A stretch of 64,000 nt of DNA, from the NCBI RefSeq assembly GCF_022430525.1, contig NZ_CP092520.1:124001-188000 (forward strand), written 5' to 3'. Under the pieces are notes generated by a model that saw only the letters and a program-made list of their open reading frames with translations, ran no database searches and had not been told where the DNA came from. This stretch comes from Cetobacterium somerae (GTDB lineage: Bacteria; Fusobacteriota; Fusobacteriia; Fusobacteriales; Fusobacteriaceae). Both the position numbers and the translations under genes were made by a program. This document shows, piece after piece, positions 8,263 to 17,122 of the stretch (position 1 is the stretch's first letter; every line of letters begins with the position of its first letter).

Positions 8263-9752
8263 TGCTTATGGAAAAAGACAGTATATCTCAAAAAAATCCT
8301 AAGTGGTTACACTTTGGAGCAGGGAATATATTTAGAGGATATATGGGAAAAGTTCAACAAACTTTAATTGAAAAAGGATTAGAGAGTACAGGTATTGTTG
8401 TAGCTGAAACTTATGATGGTGAAATTATTGAAAAGGTATTTAAGCCATATAACAATGAAACGATTCTAGTTACTTTAGATAAAGAGGGAAAATTTAAGCC
8501 AGAAGTAATAACGAGTATAGTTGAAAGTATTGATGCAACAGCTGAAAATTGTGAAAGATTAGAAGAGATCTGCACAAGTAAAGATTTACAAATCATAAGC
8601 TTTACAATAACTGAAAAAGGGTATAATTTAAAAAATGGAGTAATAGATCCAAATCATTTAATGGCAAAAATAACATCTTTACTATATTTACGTTATAAGA
8701 AAAATAAGGCTCCAATAGCTCTCTTGAGTATGGATAACTGTTCTGCTAATGGTGATAAAATAAAAGAGGCTGTAAAAACAGTAGCCAATGAATGGCTAAA
8801 AAATGGTTTAGTGGAGAAAGAGTTTTTAAATTACTTAGAGGATGAGAAAAAAGTAAGTTATCCAATAACGATGATAGATAAAATTACACCTAGACCATCA
8901 CCAGAGATTAAAGAGTTTTTAGAAAATTTAGGATTCTCAAATATGGATATAATAGTGACTAAAAAAAATAGTTATACAGCACCATTTGTAAATGCAGAGG
9001 TACCAGAGTATTTTGTTGTAGAAGATAAATTTCCAAATGGAAGACCGAAGTTCGAAGAAGCAGGGGTTATATTAACTGATAGAGAATCTGTTGAAAAAGT
9101 TGAACGAATGAAAGTTACAACTTGTTTAAATCCTTTACATACGACGTTAGCTATATTTGGATGTTTATTAAATAAGAAGACTATATCTGATTGTATGAAA
9201 GATTCTTTATTAAATACTTTAGTGAGAAGGTTAGGATATGAAGAATCTTTGATAGTTGTAGAAGACCCTAAAATAATTAATCCTAAAGAGTTTTTAGAAG
9301 AGGTTTTAGATGAGCGTTTTTCAAATCCGTTTATACCAGATCAACCACAAAGGATAGCAACAGATACATCTCAAAAAGTTGGCATTAGATTTGGAGAGAC
9401 TATAAAAGCGTATTTGAAAGATGAGAAGTTAGATGTGAAAAAAATGAGATTTATTCCTTTAGTTATAGCAGGATGGATGAGATACTTAATGGGTGTTGAT
9501 GACAATGGAGCTGAGATGGCTTTAAGTAGTGATCCACTGTTAGAAGAATTAAGAGAAAACTTAAAAGGGATAGAATATTTAAATTTAAGTAGTTATAAAA
9601 AAGGAAGTTTAAATAAAATTCTATCTAATGAGAGTATATTCGGAGTGGATTTAGTTGCTGTTGGTTTATCAGAAATAATCGAAGAATACTTTTTAGGTAT
9701 GGTTGGAGAGGTAGGAGGAGTTAGAAAAACTTTAGAAAGAGTTGTAGAGTAA
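8262..9752 (+). CDS. uxuB: Fructuronate reductase / mannonate oxidoreductase
   Basis: UxuB interconverts D-fructuronate and D-mannonate with NAD(H). The 496-aa protein belongs to the polyol/mannitol dehydrogenase family: HFGAGNIFRGY nucleotide-binding motif near the N-terminus, LLSMDNCSANGDK, and the SYPITMIDKITPRP catalytic region around residues 200-215. The first ATG (8262) overlaps the uxuA stop; a second in-frame ATG at 8268 is possible. It is the last gene of the operon; its 3' end forms part of a terminator hairpin. Confidence 0.93.
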   Translation: MLMEKDSISQKNPKWLHFGAGNIFRGYMGKVQQTLIEKGLESTGIVVAETYDGEIIEKVFKPYNNETILVTLDKEGKFKPEVITSIVESIDATAENCERLEEICTSKDLQIISFTITEKGYNLKNGVIDPNHLMAKITSLLYLRYKKNKAPIALLSMDNCSANGDKIKEAVKTVANEWLKNGLVEKEFLNYLEDEKKVSYPITMIDKITPRPSPEIKEFLENLGFSNMDIIVTKKNSYTAPFVNAEVPEYFVVEDKFPNGRPKFEEAGVILTDRESVEKVERMKVTTCLNPLHTTLAIFGCLLNKKTISDCMKDSLLNTLVRRLGYEESLIVVEDPKIINPKEFLEEVLDERFSNPFIPDQPQRIATDTSQKVGIRFGETIKAYLKDEKLDVKKMRFIPLVIAGWMRYLMGVDDNGAEMALSSDPLLEELRENLKGIEYLNLSSYKKGSLNKILSNESIFGVDLVAVGLSEIIEEYFLGMVGEVGGVRKTLERVVE

Positions 9753-9768
9753 TCTACAGCTCTTTCCT
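9738..9768 (+). terminator. Terminator of the uxu operon
   Basis: An 11-bp stem (9738-9748 with 9753-9763, one G-T pair) with loop GTAA is followed by a T-rich tract. It contains the uxuB stop codon. Confidence 0.75.
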
Positions 9769-9889
9769 TTTTCAAATTAGTTATTCAATATATAAACCTT
9801 ATTATATTCTTATATAAGACAATTGTATAAAAATATGTTATCATTATCCTTAAAAATAAAAAAAGTTTTTTAAAAAGTGGGAGGGGATT

Positions 9890-11401
9890 ATGATTAAAAA
9901 AATATTTTTATTAATTATTGGGATACTTACTCTTTTAGGATGTGAAAAAAAGGAGGAGAAGAAAGAGGAAAAACCTCTTGTTATAGTTCAAGGGTCAGAT
10001 GCAAGAACAATGGATCCACAAAAAGCTATTGATACTCCAACGGTAAGAGTTTATAATCAAATTTATGATGGACTGTTAAAAAAAGATAAGGATATGAATA
10101 TTGTTCCTGGGTTAGCAGAGAGTTGGGAAAAAATTGATGAAAGAAAAACTATTTTTAATTTAAGAAAAAATGTGAAGTTTCATAATGGAGAGACGCTAAC
10201 AGCGAAAGATGTTAAATTCACATTAGATAGAATGAAAAATCAGCCAACTGTTTCATTTCTTATAAGTGAGATAGAGGCAGTAAATGTTATTGATGATTAT
10301 ACAGTGGAGATAGTAACGAAAGATGGTTTTGGACCACTTCTTAGTCACTTATCCCATCCTGGAGCTGTTATATTAAATGAAAAAGCAGTAACAAATTCTA
10401 GTGAAAAATATGACCAAAACCCAGTTGGAACAGGACCATATATTTTTGATAAATGGCTAGCAGGAGATAGAATATTTTTAAAAGCTAACCCTGACTATTA
10501 TTTGGGAAAAACACCAATAGAAAGTGTTATAATAAAGTCTATTCCAGAAGGAACAAATCGTACAATAGCCTTAGAGACTGGTGAAGCTGATATAGTTTAC
10601 GATGTTGAACCAGTTGACATAGATAAGATAAAAAGTAATGAGAGTTTAAAGTTTTTAATGGAACAATCTTTAGGAAATGCTTACTTAGGATTAAATACTC
10701 AGCATAAACCTTTTGATGACGTAAGAGTAAGACAAGCTATTGCTCATGCTATAAATGTTGATGATATAATAGAGGTTGCATATAAAAATACTGCAGTTCC
10801 AGGGAATTCACCATTGAGTCCAAAAATTCCAGGGTATAATAAAGATGTTAAAAATTATGAGTATAATGTAGAAAAAGCTAAAAATCTTTTAGCAGAAGCA
10901 GGATACCCAAATGGATTTAAAACTTCTATTTGGATAAGTGATAATACAATTAGAAAAGATATAGCAACAATTTTACAAGACCAATTTAAAACAATTGGAA
11001 TTGATGCAACTATTGAAACTCTTGAATGGGGAGCGTATATAGATAGAACTGCTGCAGGAGAACACGATATGTATATTTTAGGATGGATAACTGTAACAGG
11101 AGATCCTGATTATGGTCTGTACCCAGTATTCCATAGTTCAGCTCATGGAAGACCAGGAAATAGATCTTTCTATTCAAATGCTACTGTGGATAAACTTCTT
11201 GATGAAGCAAGAGTTTCAACAGATCAAGAGAAAAGAATGGCTAACTATAAAGAGGCTCAAAGAATAATTCAAGAGGAGATACCATCTGTAACTATGGTTT
11301 ATAACAATCAAAATGTTGCAACTCAAAAATATGTAGAAAATTTTGTTCTACATCCTACAGGATATTTTGATTTATATAATGTAGAATTTTCTAATAAATA
11401 A
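9890..11401 (+). CDS. Peptide/nickel-type ABC substrate-binding lipoprotein (SBP family 5)
   Basis: This 503-aa protein has a lipoprotein signal ending in LTLLGC (Cys18), a charged linker, then the SBP_5 fold: DARTMDPQ, VYNQIYDGLL, GLAESWEKID, VKFHNGETLTAKDVKFTLDR, and NPVGTGPYIF. These proteins bind oligopeptides, glutathione or small cationic compounds for ABC import. No permease or ATPase is adjacent, so it must rely on a transporter elsewhere. It is 12 nt upstream of a creatininase-family gene, hinting that the ligand carries a cyclic or substituted amide. The start follows a GGGAGGGG site. Confidence 0.9.
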   Translation: MIKKIFLLIIGILTLLGCEKKEEKKEEKPLVIVQGSDARTMDPQKAIDTPTVRVYNQIYDGLLKKDKDMNIVPGLAESWEKIDERKTIFNLRKNVKFHNGETLTAKDVKFTLDRMKNQPTVSFLISEIEAVNVIDDYTVEIVTKDGFGPLLSHLSHPGAVILNEKAVTNSSEKYDQNPVGTGPYIFDKWLAGDRIFLKANPDYYLGKTPIESVIIKSIPEGTNRTIALETGEADIVYDVEPVDIDKIKSNESLKFLMEQSLGNAYLGLNTQHKPFDDVRVRQAIAHAINVDDIIEVAYKNTAVPGNSPLSPKIPGYNKDVKNYEYNVEKAKNLLAEAGYPNGFKTSIWISDNTIRKDIATILQDQFKTIGIDATIETLEWGAYIDRTAAGEHDMYILGWITVTGDPDYGLYPVFHSSAHGRPGNRSFYSNATVDKLLDEARVSTDQEKRMANYKEAQRIIQEEIPSVTMVYNNQNVATQKYVENFVLHPTGYFDLYNVEFSNK

Positions 11402-11413
11402 AAGAGGTGAACT

Positions 11414-12166
11414 ATGAATATATCAAATACTCCAGCTAAAGATGTTGTAAACTTTATGAAGAAATCTCCAATAGCTATAATAGCCATTGGAAGTATTGAG
11501 TATCATGGAGCTCAAGCTCCCCTTGGAACAGATTACATAATACCAGATTATATAGTATCAAAACTATCTTATAGAGATGATGTTTTAACTCTTCCTCCAA
11601 TACCTTATGGGAACTGTCAATCAATTAAAGATTTTCCAGGAACTATAAATATAGGAAGTACTAATCTTATAAATATTCTAAATTCTATTGTGGACTCTTT
11701 ATTAAATAGTGGATTAAAGAAATTTATATTTGTTAACGGTCATGGCGGAAATATATCAGCTTTAGATCAAGTGGGACTAGACACTTTTGAAAAAGGTGGG
11801 TTAGTAGCAACTATTGATTGGTGGAATTTAGCCAAACTTTTAAATCCAGATTATGATGGTGGTCATGGAGATATCCAAGAAACTAGCACAGTTATGGCAA
11901 TAGATAGAGGTTCTGTAAATTTAGAATATTGTGAACCATTAGTAATAAATGAGTTATCAGATGAAATAACTAATAAGTACATAACACTTCATAACTATAA
12001 AAATGGAAATGTTAAAATAATGAGAAGTTTTAAAAGCGTTGTTCCGAATGGTTGGATAGGACCTTATGATCCTAAAAATTCAACAGTAGATCTTGGAGAG
12101 CGAATACTTGTAGATGTGATAGGTTATATCGAGGAGTTTATTGAAAGTTTTAAAAAAGCAGAATAA
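11414..12166 (+). CDS. Creatininase-family amidohydrolase
   Basis: The 250-aa sequence shows the metal-binding pattern of the creatininase/formamidase family: SIEYHGAQAPLGTD (residues 27-40), the FVNGHGGN turn, and DGGHGDIQETS in place of the common GHAGExETS. Enzymes of this family hydrolyse cyclic or linear C-N amide bonds with Zn or Mn in the cytoplasm. It is in a two-gene operon with the upstream binding protein. The actual substrate is not predictable; creatinine itself is only one of several options. Confidence 0.88.
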   Translation: MNISNTPAKDVVNFMKKSPIAIIAIGSIEYHGAQAPLGTDYIIPDYIVSKLSYRDDVLTLPPIPYGNCQSIKDFPGTINIGSTNLINILNSIVDSLLNSGLKKFIFVNGHGGNISALDQVGLDTFEKGGLVATIDWWNLAKLLNPDYDGGHGDIQETSTVMAIDRGSVNLEYCEPLVINELSDEITNKYITLHNYKNGNVKIMRSFKSVVPNGWIGPYDPKNSTVDLGERILVDVIGYIEEFIESFKKAE

Positions 12167-12179
12167 ATTTAAATAAATT

Positions 12180-12207
12180 AAAGTAGTGTGAACGCACTAC
12201 TTTTTTT
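12180..12207 (+). terminator. Rho-independent terminator
   Basis: A 9-bp stem AAAGTAGTG/CACTACTTT with loop TGAACG and a T run follows the creatininase-family gene. Confidence 0.85.
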
Positions 12208-12219
12208 GTTTAAAAATAT

Positions 12220-12246
12220 AAGGTATGGTATAATATAAGAAAAATA
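12220..12246 (+). repeat. 27-bp promoter repeat, copy 1
   Basis: Bases 12220-12246 are identical to 15042-15068. The repeat carries a TATAAT -10 (12229-12234); TTGTTT at 12206-12211 is a possible -35 with 17-bp spacing. Copy 1 drives the AAA/nuclease gene and copy 2 precedes the Fic gene. Confidence 0.75.
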
Positions 12247-12263
12247 TATGGTGAGGTGAAAGC

Positions 12264-13868
12264 ATGATTAAGAAAAGTTTGCCAGTGGGAATAGATGATT
12301 TTAAAGAGATAATAGAAAGTAATTGTTATTTTGTAGATAAATCTTTATTAATAAATGAACTATTAAGTAAAAAATCAAAAGTGACGCTATTATCAAGACC
12401 AAGAAGATTTGGAAAAACTTTAAATATGTCAATGCTGAACTATTTTTTTAATATAGATGATAAAGATAACAATAAAAAGTTATTTGAAGGACTAGCTATT
12501 TCAAATACAGATAAAATGAAATATATGGGAGAGTATCCAGTAATATATATAAGTTTGAAAGAGATAAAAGTTAATAATTGGGATCTTTGCTTAAATAAGT
12601 TGCATCTTTTATTGCAAAATGAATATGATAAATACAATTTAACTTTGGAGAAGAAAAGAGAAAATCAAGAAAATGCGATTTTAGATTTATCAAAATTTTT
12701 ATATGAAAAATATAAGAAGAAAGTGATAATACTAATAGATGAATACGATACACCATTAGTTACAGCACACTCACAAGGATATTACGATGAGGCAATATTT
12801 TTCTTTCGAAACTTTTTAAGTGCAGCATTAAAAGGGAATCCATATTTAGAGTTTTCAGTACTTACAGGTATATTAAGAGTAGCTAAAGAAAGTATATTTT
12901 CAGGACTAAACAATCTTGCAGTATCAACAATTTTAGATAGAGATTTTAATCATTTTGGTTTAACTGAAGAGGAAGTAGAAGAGTTGTTAAAATACTATGA
13001 ATTAGAGTATGAATTAGAAGAGGTTAAAAAATGGTATAACGGATATAAGTTTGGAAATAAGTTAGTTTATAATCCATGGTCATTAATTAATTTTGCTAGT
13101 AAAAATGAGTTAAATCCTTATTGGGTAAATACAAGTGATAATACCTTGATAAAACAATTATTGACTAAAAACGATGAAAAGGTATTTGAAGAGTTAGAGC
13201 TAGTATTTAAAGGTGAAACAATATGGGAAACAATTTCGGAGAATATAATTTTTGATGATTTAGATAATATAAATACTATTTGGTCTTTAATGTTATTTTC
13301 AGGATATTTAACATATGAAGATATAAGAATTTCTACAATAACTGGACTTAAATCATATTCATTAAAAATACCTAACCAAGAGATTAAAAGTTTCTTTAGA
13401 CAAAGTTTTATAGAAACGTATACAAAAGGAGATGTACATTTTTATGGTCTTATGATGGAAGATCTGTTTTTGGGGAATCTAACTTCATTTGTGAATAGAT
13501 TTAAAAAAATGTATGCCTCAGCTATAAGTTATCATGATACAGGGGATAGTGAAAAGTACTATCATCACTTTATGCTAGGTTTACTTTTAACATTAGGAGA
13601 CAAATATATAATAACTTCTAATAGAGAAAGTGGATATGGAAGATATGATATAGCTTTAGAACCTAAAGATAAAAGAAATTATGGGTTAATATTTGAATTT
13701 AAAATAGGGGACAAAAACTCTATTGAAGAGAAAGCTAAGGAAGCTTTAACTCAAATAAATGAAAAGAAATATGATACATCTATGAAAAATAATGGAGTAT
13801 CAAAAGTTATAAAGATAGGAATGGCTTTTAGTGGCAAAGATGTAGCTATTGAAAGTGAAGTTGAGTAA
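12264..13868 (+). CDS. AAA-ATPase-like protein with C-terminal PD-(D/E)XK nuclease domain
   Basis: This 534-aa member of the AAA-ATPase-like/DUF1703 family has the opening LPVGIDDFKEIIE, a P-loop variant LSRPRRFGKTLNMS (about residues 43-56), the Walker B-like VIILIDEYDTPL and a C-terminal segment with a restriction-nuclease-like core (YGRYDIALEPKDKRNYGLIFEFK reduced to D...EFK). These proteins occur in many copies in Fusobacteriota, Bacteroidota and Clostridia. Their function is unproven, with DNA processing or defence suggested. Intact copy here; a decayed paralogue lies at 14165-15021. It is flanked by a repeat promoter and a strong bidirectional terminator. Confidence 0.87.
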   Translation: MIKKSLPVGIDDFKEIIESNCYFVDKSLLINELLSKKSKVTLLSRPRRFGKTLNMSMLNYFFNIDDKDNNKKLFEGLAISNTDKMKYMGEYPVIYISLKEIKVNNWDLCLNKLHLLLQNEYDKYNLTLEKKRENQENAILDLSKFLYEKYKKKVIILIDEYDTPLVTAHSQGYYDEAIFFFRNFLSAALKGNPYLEFSVLTGILRVAKESIFSGLNNLAVSTILDRDFNHFGLTEEEVEELLKYYELEYELEEVKKWYNGYKFGNKLVYNPWSLINFASKNELNPYWVNTSDNTLIKQLLTKNDEKVFEELELVFKGETIWETISENIIFDDLDNINTIWSLMLFSGYLTYEDIRISTITGLKSYSLKIPNQEIKSFFRQSFIETYTKGDVHFYGLMMEDLFLGNLTSFVNRFKKMYASAISYHDTGDSEKYYHHFMLGLLLTLGDKYIITSNRESGYGRYDIALEPKDKRNYGLIFEFKIGDKNSIEEKAKEALTQINEKKYDTSMKNNGVSKVIKIGMAFSGKDVAIESEVE

Positions 13869-13870
13869 AT

Positions 13871-13906
13871 AAAAAAGTTGTAGAGTGAAAATCTACAACT
13901 TTTTTC
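13871..13906. terminator. Bidirectional terminator
   Basis: The stem AAAAAAGTTGTAGA/TCTACAACTTTTTT with a 7-nt loop lies between the convergent AAA/nuclease and XRE genes. Confidence 0.9.
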
Positions 13907-13912
13907 AATTTT

Positions 13913-14119
13913 TTAAAATTTAAATAGTTCAACAATGTTAATATCTAAAGCTTTTGCAAGTTGATCTATTTTTTCTAGAGATACACTTTTTACTCCTCTT
14001 TCAATATCACTAATATAACTTCTATCAATATTAGCAAGTTCTGAAAGTTTTTCTTGGGTTACTTTTTTTTGGTTTCTAATTTCCTTTAAACGTTTTCCAA
14101 ATTTTATTTTTATATTCAT
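13913..14119 (-). CDS. Small XRE-family (Cro/C1-type) regulator
   Basis: The 68-aa protein is almost only a helix-turn-helix: FGKRLKEIRNQKKVTQEKLS, then SYISDIERG as recognition turn, and a helix ending VELFKF. The size and style match C-proteins or phage-type repressors. It is divergent from the AAA pseudogene. An 8-bp inverted repeat in the 45-bp intergenic region contains a minus-strand TATAAT, so autoregulation is likely. It may once have controlled the AAA-type gene that is now broken. Confidence 0.88.
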   Translation of the reverse strand: MNIKIKFGKRLKEIRNQKKVTQEKLSELANIDRSYISDIERGVKSVSLEKIDQLAKALDINIVELFKF

Positions 14120-14127
14120 TTTTTAAT

Positions 14128-14149
14128 TTTATGTTATTATAAACATAAA
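14128..14149. promoter_or_regulatory. Candidate XRE operator
   Basis: The inverted repeat TTTATGTT (14128-14135) / AACATAAA (14142-14149) has a 6-nt centre that reads TATAAT on the minus strand, the likely -10 of the XRE gene. Confidence 0.55.
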
Positions 14150-14164
14150 AAAGGAGAGAGTATA

Positions 14165-15021
14165 ATGAAGAAAAAACTTCCAATAAATATAGATGATTTT
14201 AAAGAAATAATTGAAAGAAACTACTATTATGTAGATAAGACAGACTTCATAGATGAAATTTTAGAAAAAAGAGTGGCTGTAGAATTAATAGCAAAACCTA
14301 AAAAATTTGGAAAAACTCTAAATTTAAGTACATTAAGATATTTTTTAGATAAAAAAGATGCTGAGTATAATAAAAAACTATTTACAGGATTAAATATAGA
14401 AGCATCACGAAATATGAGTGAACAAGGAAAATATCCAGTAATATATATTTCTATGAAAAATATTATGGAGAAAAAGCTGTTATTTTAATAGATGAATATG
14501 ATGCTCCAATGTTAGATGCATTTGGAAAGGAATCTTTAGGAGATATAAAAAGTTTTTTAATGAGTTTGTATGGAAGTGGATTAAAGGATAGCCCATGTAA
14601 ATTTGCAGTTATTACAGGAACAACAAGGATTATAATGGATGAAGTTAATAACTTAGCTGCATCTACAATTTTTGATAAAAACTTAAAATATTTTGGAATT
14701 TCAGAAAAAGAGTTGAACGAAATTTTGAAAGAGTATGATTTAACAGACAATTTAGAAGAGATTAAAAAATATTATTCAGGATATGTTATTTCAGGAGAGA
14801 TAGTGTATAATCCATTAGAGATATTTAGATACTGTTTAATTCCTCAAGTTGGAGATATGTATGACACTGGTCTTGAAAAACTTTTAAAAAATTTAATAAA
14901 AAAAGAGTTGGAATTAGATCTACATGGATTTAGTTTTAGAGAGTTTATTGTAACAAATGAAAAAACTAAAAAAGATCTATTGAAAATATTTCGTGAGGAA
15001 CTCTTCACCTGTAGAATCTGA
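14165..15021 (+). pseudogene. Decayed AAA-ATPase-like gene
   Basis: Two reading frames together match the N-terminal half of the gene at 12264. Frame one (14165-14488) keeps LPINIDDFKEIIE, a P-loop-like AKPKKFGKTLN with both arginines changed to lysine, and PVIYISMKN. Then about 55-60 residues are missing and the frame shifts. The second frame (about 14467-15021) resumes at AVILIDEYDAP and runs through NNLAASTIFDKN to an early stop. The C-terminal nuclease domain is absent. A ribosome site (AAGGAGAG) is still present, so a short peptide may be made. Deletion plus frameshift plus truncation marks it as a pseudogene. Confidence 0.85.
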
Positions 15022-15041
15022 AAAAATAGAAATGGATTTTA

Positions 15042-15068
15042 AAGGTATGGTATAATATAAGAAAAATA
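15042..15068 (+). repeat. 27-bp promoter repeat, copy 2
   Basis: Identical to 12220-12246, with TATAAT at 15051-15056. It directly precedes the Fic gene and follows the AAA pseudogene. Recombination between the two copies would remove 2.8 kb with the AAA gene, XRE gene and pseudogene. Confidence 0.75.
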
Positions 15069-15095
15069 GATATGAAAAAAGAATAAAAGATTGAG

Positions 15096-15689
15096 GTGAA
15101 ATTAAATATTAAAAATCAGATAGAACTTTCAAAAGTAGAGGAGAAGATTAGTAAACAAAAAGCTAAACAACTTTTTGACTCTGGAGATATTAAAGCAGTG
15201 CAAATAGGAACTTTTGAGGGACTTCAGTATATTCACAAATATTTATTTGAAGATATATATGATTTTGCAGGAAAGTTAAGAACAGTTAATATAGCTAAAG
15301 GAAATTTTCGTTTTGCACCTTTAATGTATCTTGAACACTCGTTAAAATATATAGACACTATGCCTGAAACAACATTTGAAGAGATTGTTGAGAAATATGT
15401 TGAAATGAATATTGCTCATCCTTTTCGTGAAGGAAATGGAAGAGCAACTCGTATATGGCTTGATTTGATATTAAAACAAAATATCAAGCAAGTAATTGAT
15501 TGGAATCTTGTTGATAAGGATGAATATTTATCAGCTATGGAAAGAAGTGTTATTAAAGATATTGAAATTAAATACCTTTTAAAAGCAGCATTGACTACTG
15601 AAATTAATGACCGTAATCTATTCATGAAAGGAATAGATATCAGTTACTACTACGAAGGTTACAGTGAATTTACTACAGAAGAGTTATAA
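15096..15689 (+). CDS. Class III Fic protein (putative AMP transferase)
   Basis: This compact 197-aa Fic protein has the full catalytic loop HPFREGNGR (H108-R116) and the flap region around NIAKGNFRFAP. Near the C-terminus SYYYEGY (S183-G188) matches the [S/T]xxxE[G/N] inhibitory helix of class III Fic enzymes such as NmFic, so it is probably self-inhibited and needs no antitoxin. Fic enzymes transfer AMP to protein targets. The start is GTG (15096), which overlaps the only SD-like sequence (GAGGTGA). An in-frame stop lies just upstream and homologues share the KLNIKNQ opening, so GTG is preferred. Confidence 0.9.
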   Translation: MKLNIKNQIELSKVEEKISKQKAKQLFDSGDIKAVQIGTFEGLQYIHKYLFEDIYDFAGKLRTVNIAKGNFRFAPLMYLEHSLKYIDTMPETTFEEIVEKYVEMNIAHPFREGNGRATRIWLDLILKQNIKQVIDWNLVDKDEYLSAMERSVIKDIEIKYLLKAALTTEINDRNLFMKGIDISYYYEGYSEFTTEEL

Positions 15690-15701
15690 ATTAGAGTAAA
15701 T

Positions 15702-15736
15702 AAAAAAGTTGCAGAAAAAAATCTGCAACTTTTTTT
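15702..15736 (+). terminator. Rho-independent terminator
   Basis: A long AAAAAAGTTGCAGA/TCTGCAACTTTTTT stem and T run follow the Fic gene. Confidence 0.88.
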
Positions 15737-15805
15737 AATACACAAAAAATACACAAAGCTAAAGTAAAATAGTATAAAAAATTTATATAGATTCAGGAGG
15801 AGTAA

Positions 15806-17092
15806 ATGAAAAAGTTATTAGGTTTAGTAGTTTTGTTTTCAACAGTAGCATTTTCAAGGGAGTTAACACTAGAAAGTGCAATTGACTTAGCTTTAGAAAA
15901 TGGAAAAACTATTAAAACATCTGAACTTTCTAAAGAGAATGCAGAGTTAAATGTAAAAAGAGCTTTTAAAACAGCTTTGCCAAAGGTTACTTATAACGGT
16001 CAATTTCAAAGAGCGGAACATACTACACGTAGTATGATAGATATATTAGATTCAGATGGAACAATAGGTAGAGGAGAAAAAAGTGGTTACTCACAAAGTG
16101 TTGGACTTTATCAACCACTATTTAGAGGTGGAGCTATAACAGGTGGTGTTTTAGGTGCTAAAGCATCTAAAAATATAGCTGATTTATACTTTTGGGCTGA
16201 AAAAAGAGATGTGAGACTAGATATCATATCTTTATATTCAAGTATAATAAATTTTGAAAAAAACTTAACAGTTTTAGAAAGCTCTAGAAAAGAGTTGCAA
16301 GCTAGATATGATAAACAAAATGAGCAATTAAATTTAAAGTTAGTTACAAAAGCTGATCTATTGAAAACTGAGTACTCTATTTTAGATTTAGAGGCTCAAA
16401 TAACTGGAACTAAAACAAATTTAGAAATAGCTAAAAAGGATTTAAAATTAAAGTTAATGATTCCAAATAACGAAGATATTACTTTAAAAGATTTCCAAGT
16501 ACCAGAAAATCTAACTTCAGGAATTGATTTTGGAAAAGATTTAGACGAAGCACTAACAAATAGTTTATCTGCTAAATTGGCGGTGAATAAAGTGGATTAT
16601 GCTCAAGCTGAAAAGATGGTTGCAAGATCGAGTTTATTACCACAAGTTGATGCATTTGCAACATATGGAACTTCAAAAGAGAGTCATAACTTTGAAAATA
16701 GTTTCGATAATGCCGAGTGGAGAGGTGGAGTTTCTGTGAAATGGGATGTATTTTCATTTGGAAGTGGAATTGATGAATATAATGTTGCTAAGAACAATGA
16801 GAGTATAGAATCTTTAAATAAAGAGCTAACATCAGATAGTATAAAACTGTCTGTTACAAAAAATTATAGAGAGTTGATACGTTTACAACAACTGAAAAAC
16901 TCTAGAAGTAAAGCTTTAGAAGCAGCAACAGAAAACTTTAATATAGATACAGAAAGATACAATGCGGGGCTTATTTCAACTGTAGATTTCTTATTATCTG
17001 AAAGTCAATATAGACAGGCAACTGTAGATTATAACTCAGCAGTATTAGATTATTATGTAGCATTTGAAACATATAGATCGTCGCTTATATAG
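15806..17092 (+). CDS. TolC-family outer-membrane efflux protein
   Basis: A signal peptide ending near AFSRE precedes a 428-aa TolC-type protein with two long helical repeats, each opening with an ALENG/ALTNS-type helix, and the conserved NVDF-like STVDFLLSESQYRQA segment near the C-terminus. It would form the trimeric outer-membrane channel for the adaptor and RND pump that follow. The ATG at 15806 has an AGGAGGAG site. The adaptor gene starts 30 nt downstream. This full tripartite set implies a diderm envelope. Confidence 0.93.
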   Translation: MKKLLGLVVLFSTVAFSRELTLESAIDLALENGKTIKTSELSKENAELNVKRAFKTALPKVTYNGQFQRAEHTTRSMIDILDSDGTIGRGEKSGYSQSVGLYQPLFRGGAITGGVLGAKASKNIADLYFWAEKRDVRLDIISLYSSIINFEKNLTVLESSRKELQARYDKQNEQLNLKLVTKADLLKTEYSILDLEAQITGTKTNLEIAKKDLKLKLMIPNNEDITLKDFQVPENLTSGIDFGKDLDEALTNSLSAKLAVNKVDYAQAEKMVARSSLLPQVDAFATYGTSKESHNFENSFDNAEWRGGVSVKWDVFSFGSGIDEYNVAKNNESIESLNKELTSDSIKLSVTKNYRELIRLQQLKNSRSKALEAATENFNIDTERYNAGLISTVDFLLSESQYRQATVDYNSAVLDYYVAFETYRSSLI

Positions 17093-17122
17093 TATAGAAA
17101 ACAATAATTGGAGGGAGAAATA

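Noticed and set aside
14165-15021. Two separate short genes instead of one pseudogene
   Set aside because: The two frames match consecutive parts of the same AAA-ATPase-like family, with a gap and a frame change between them.
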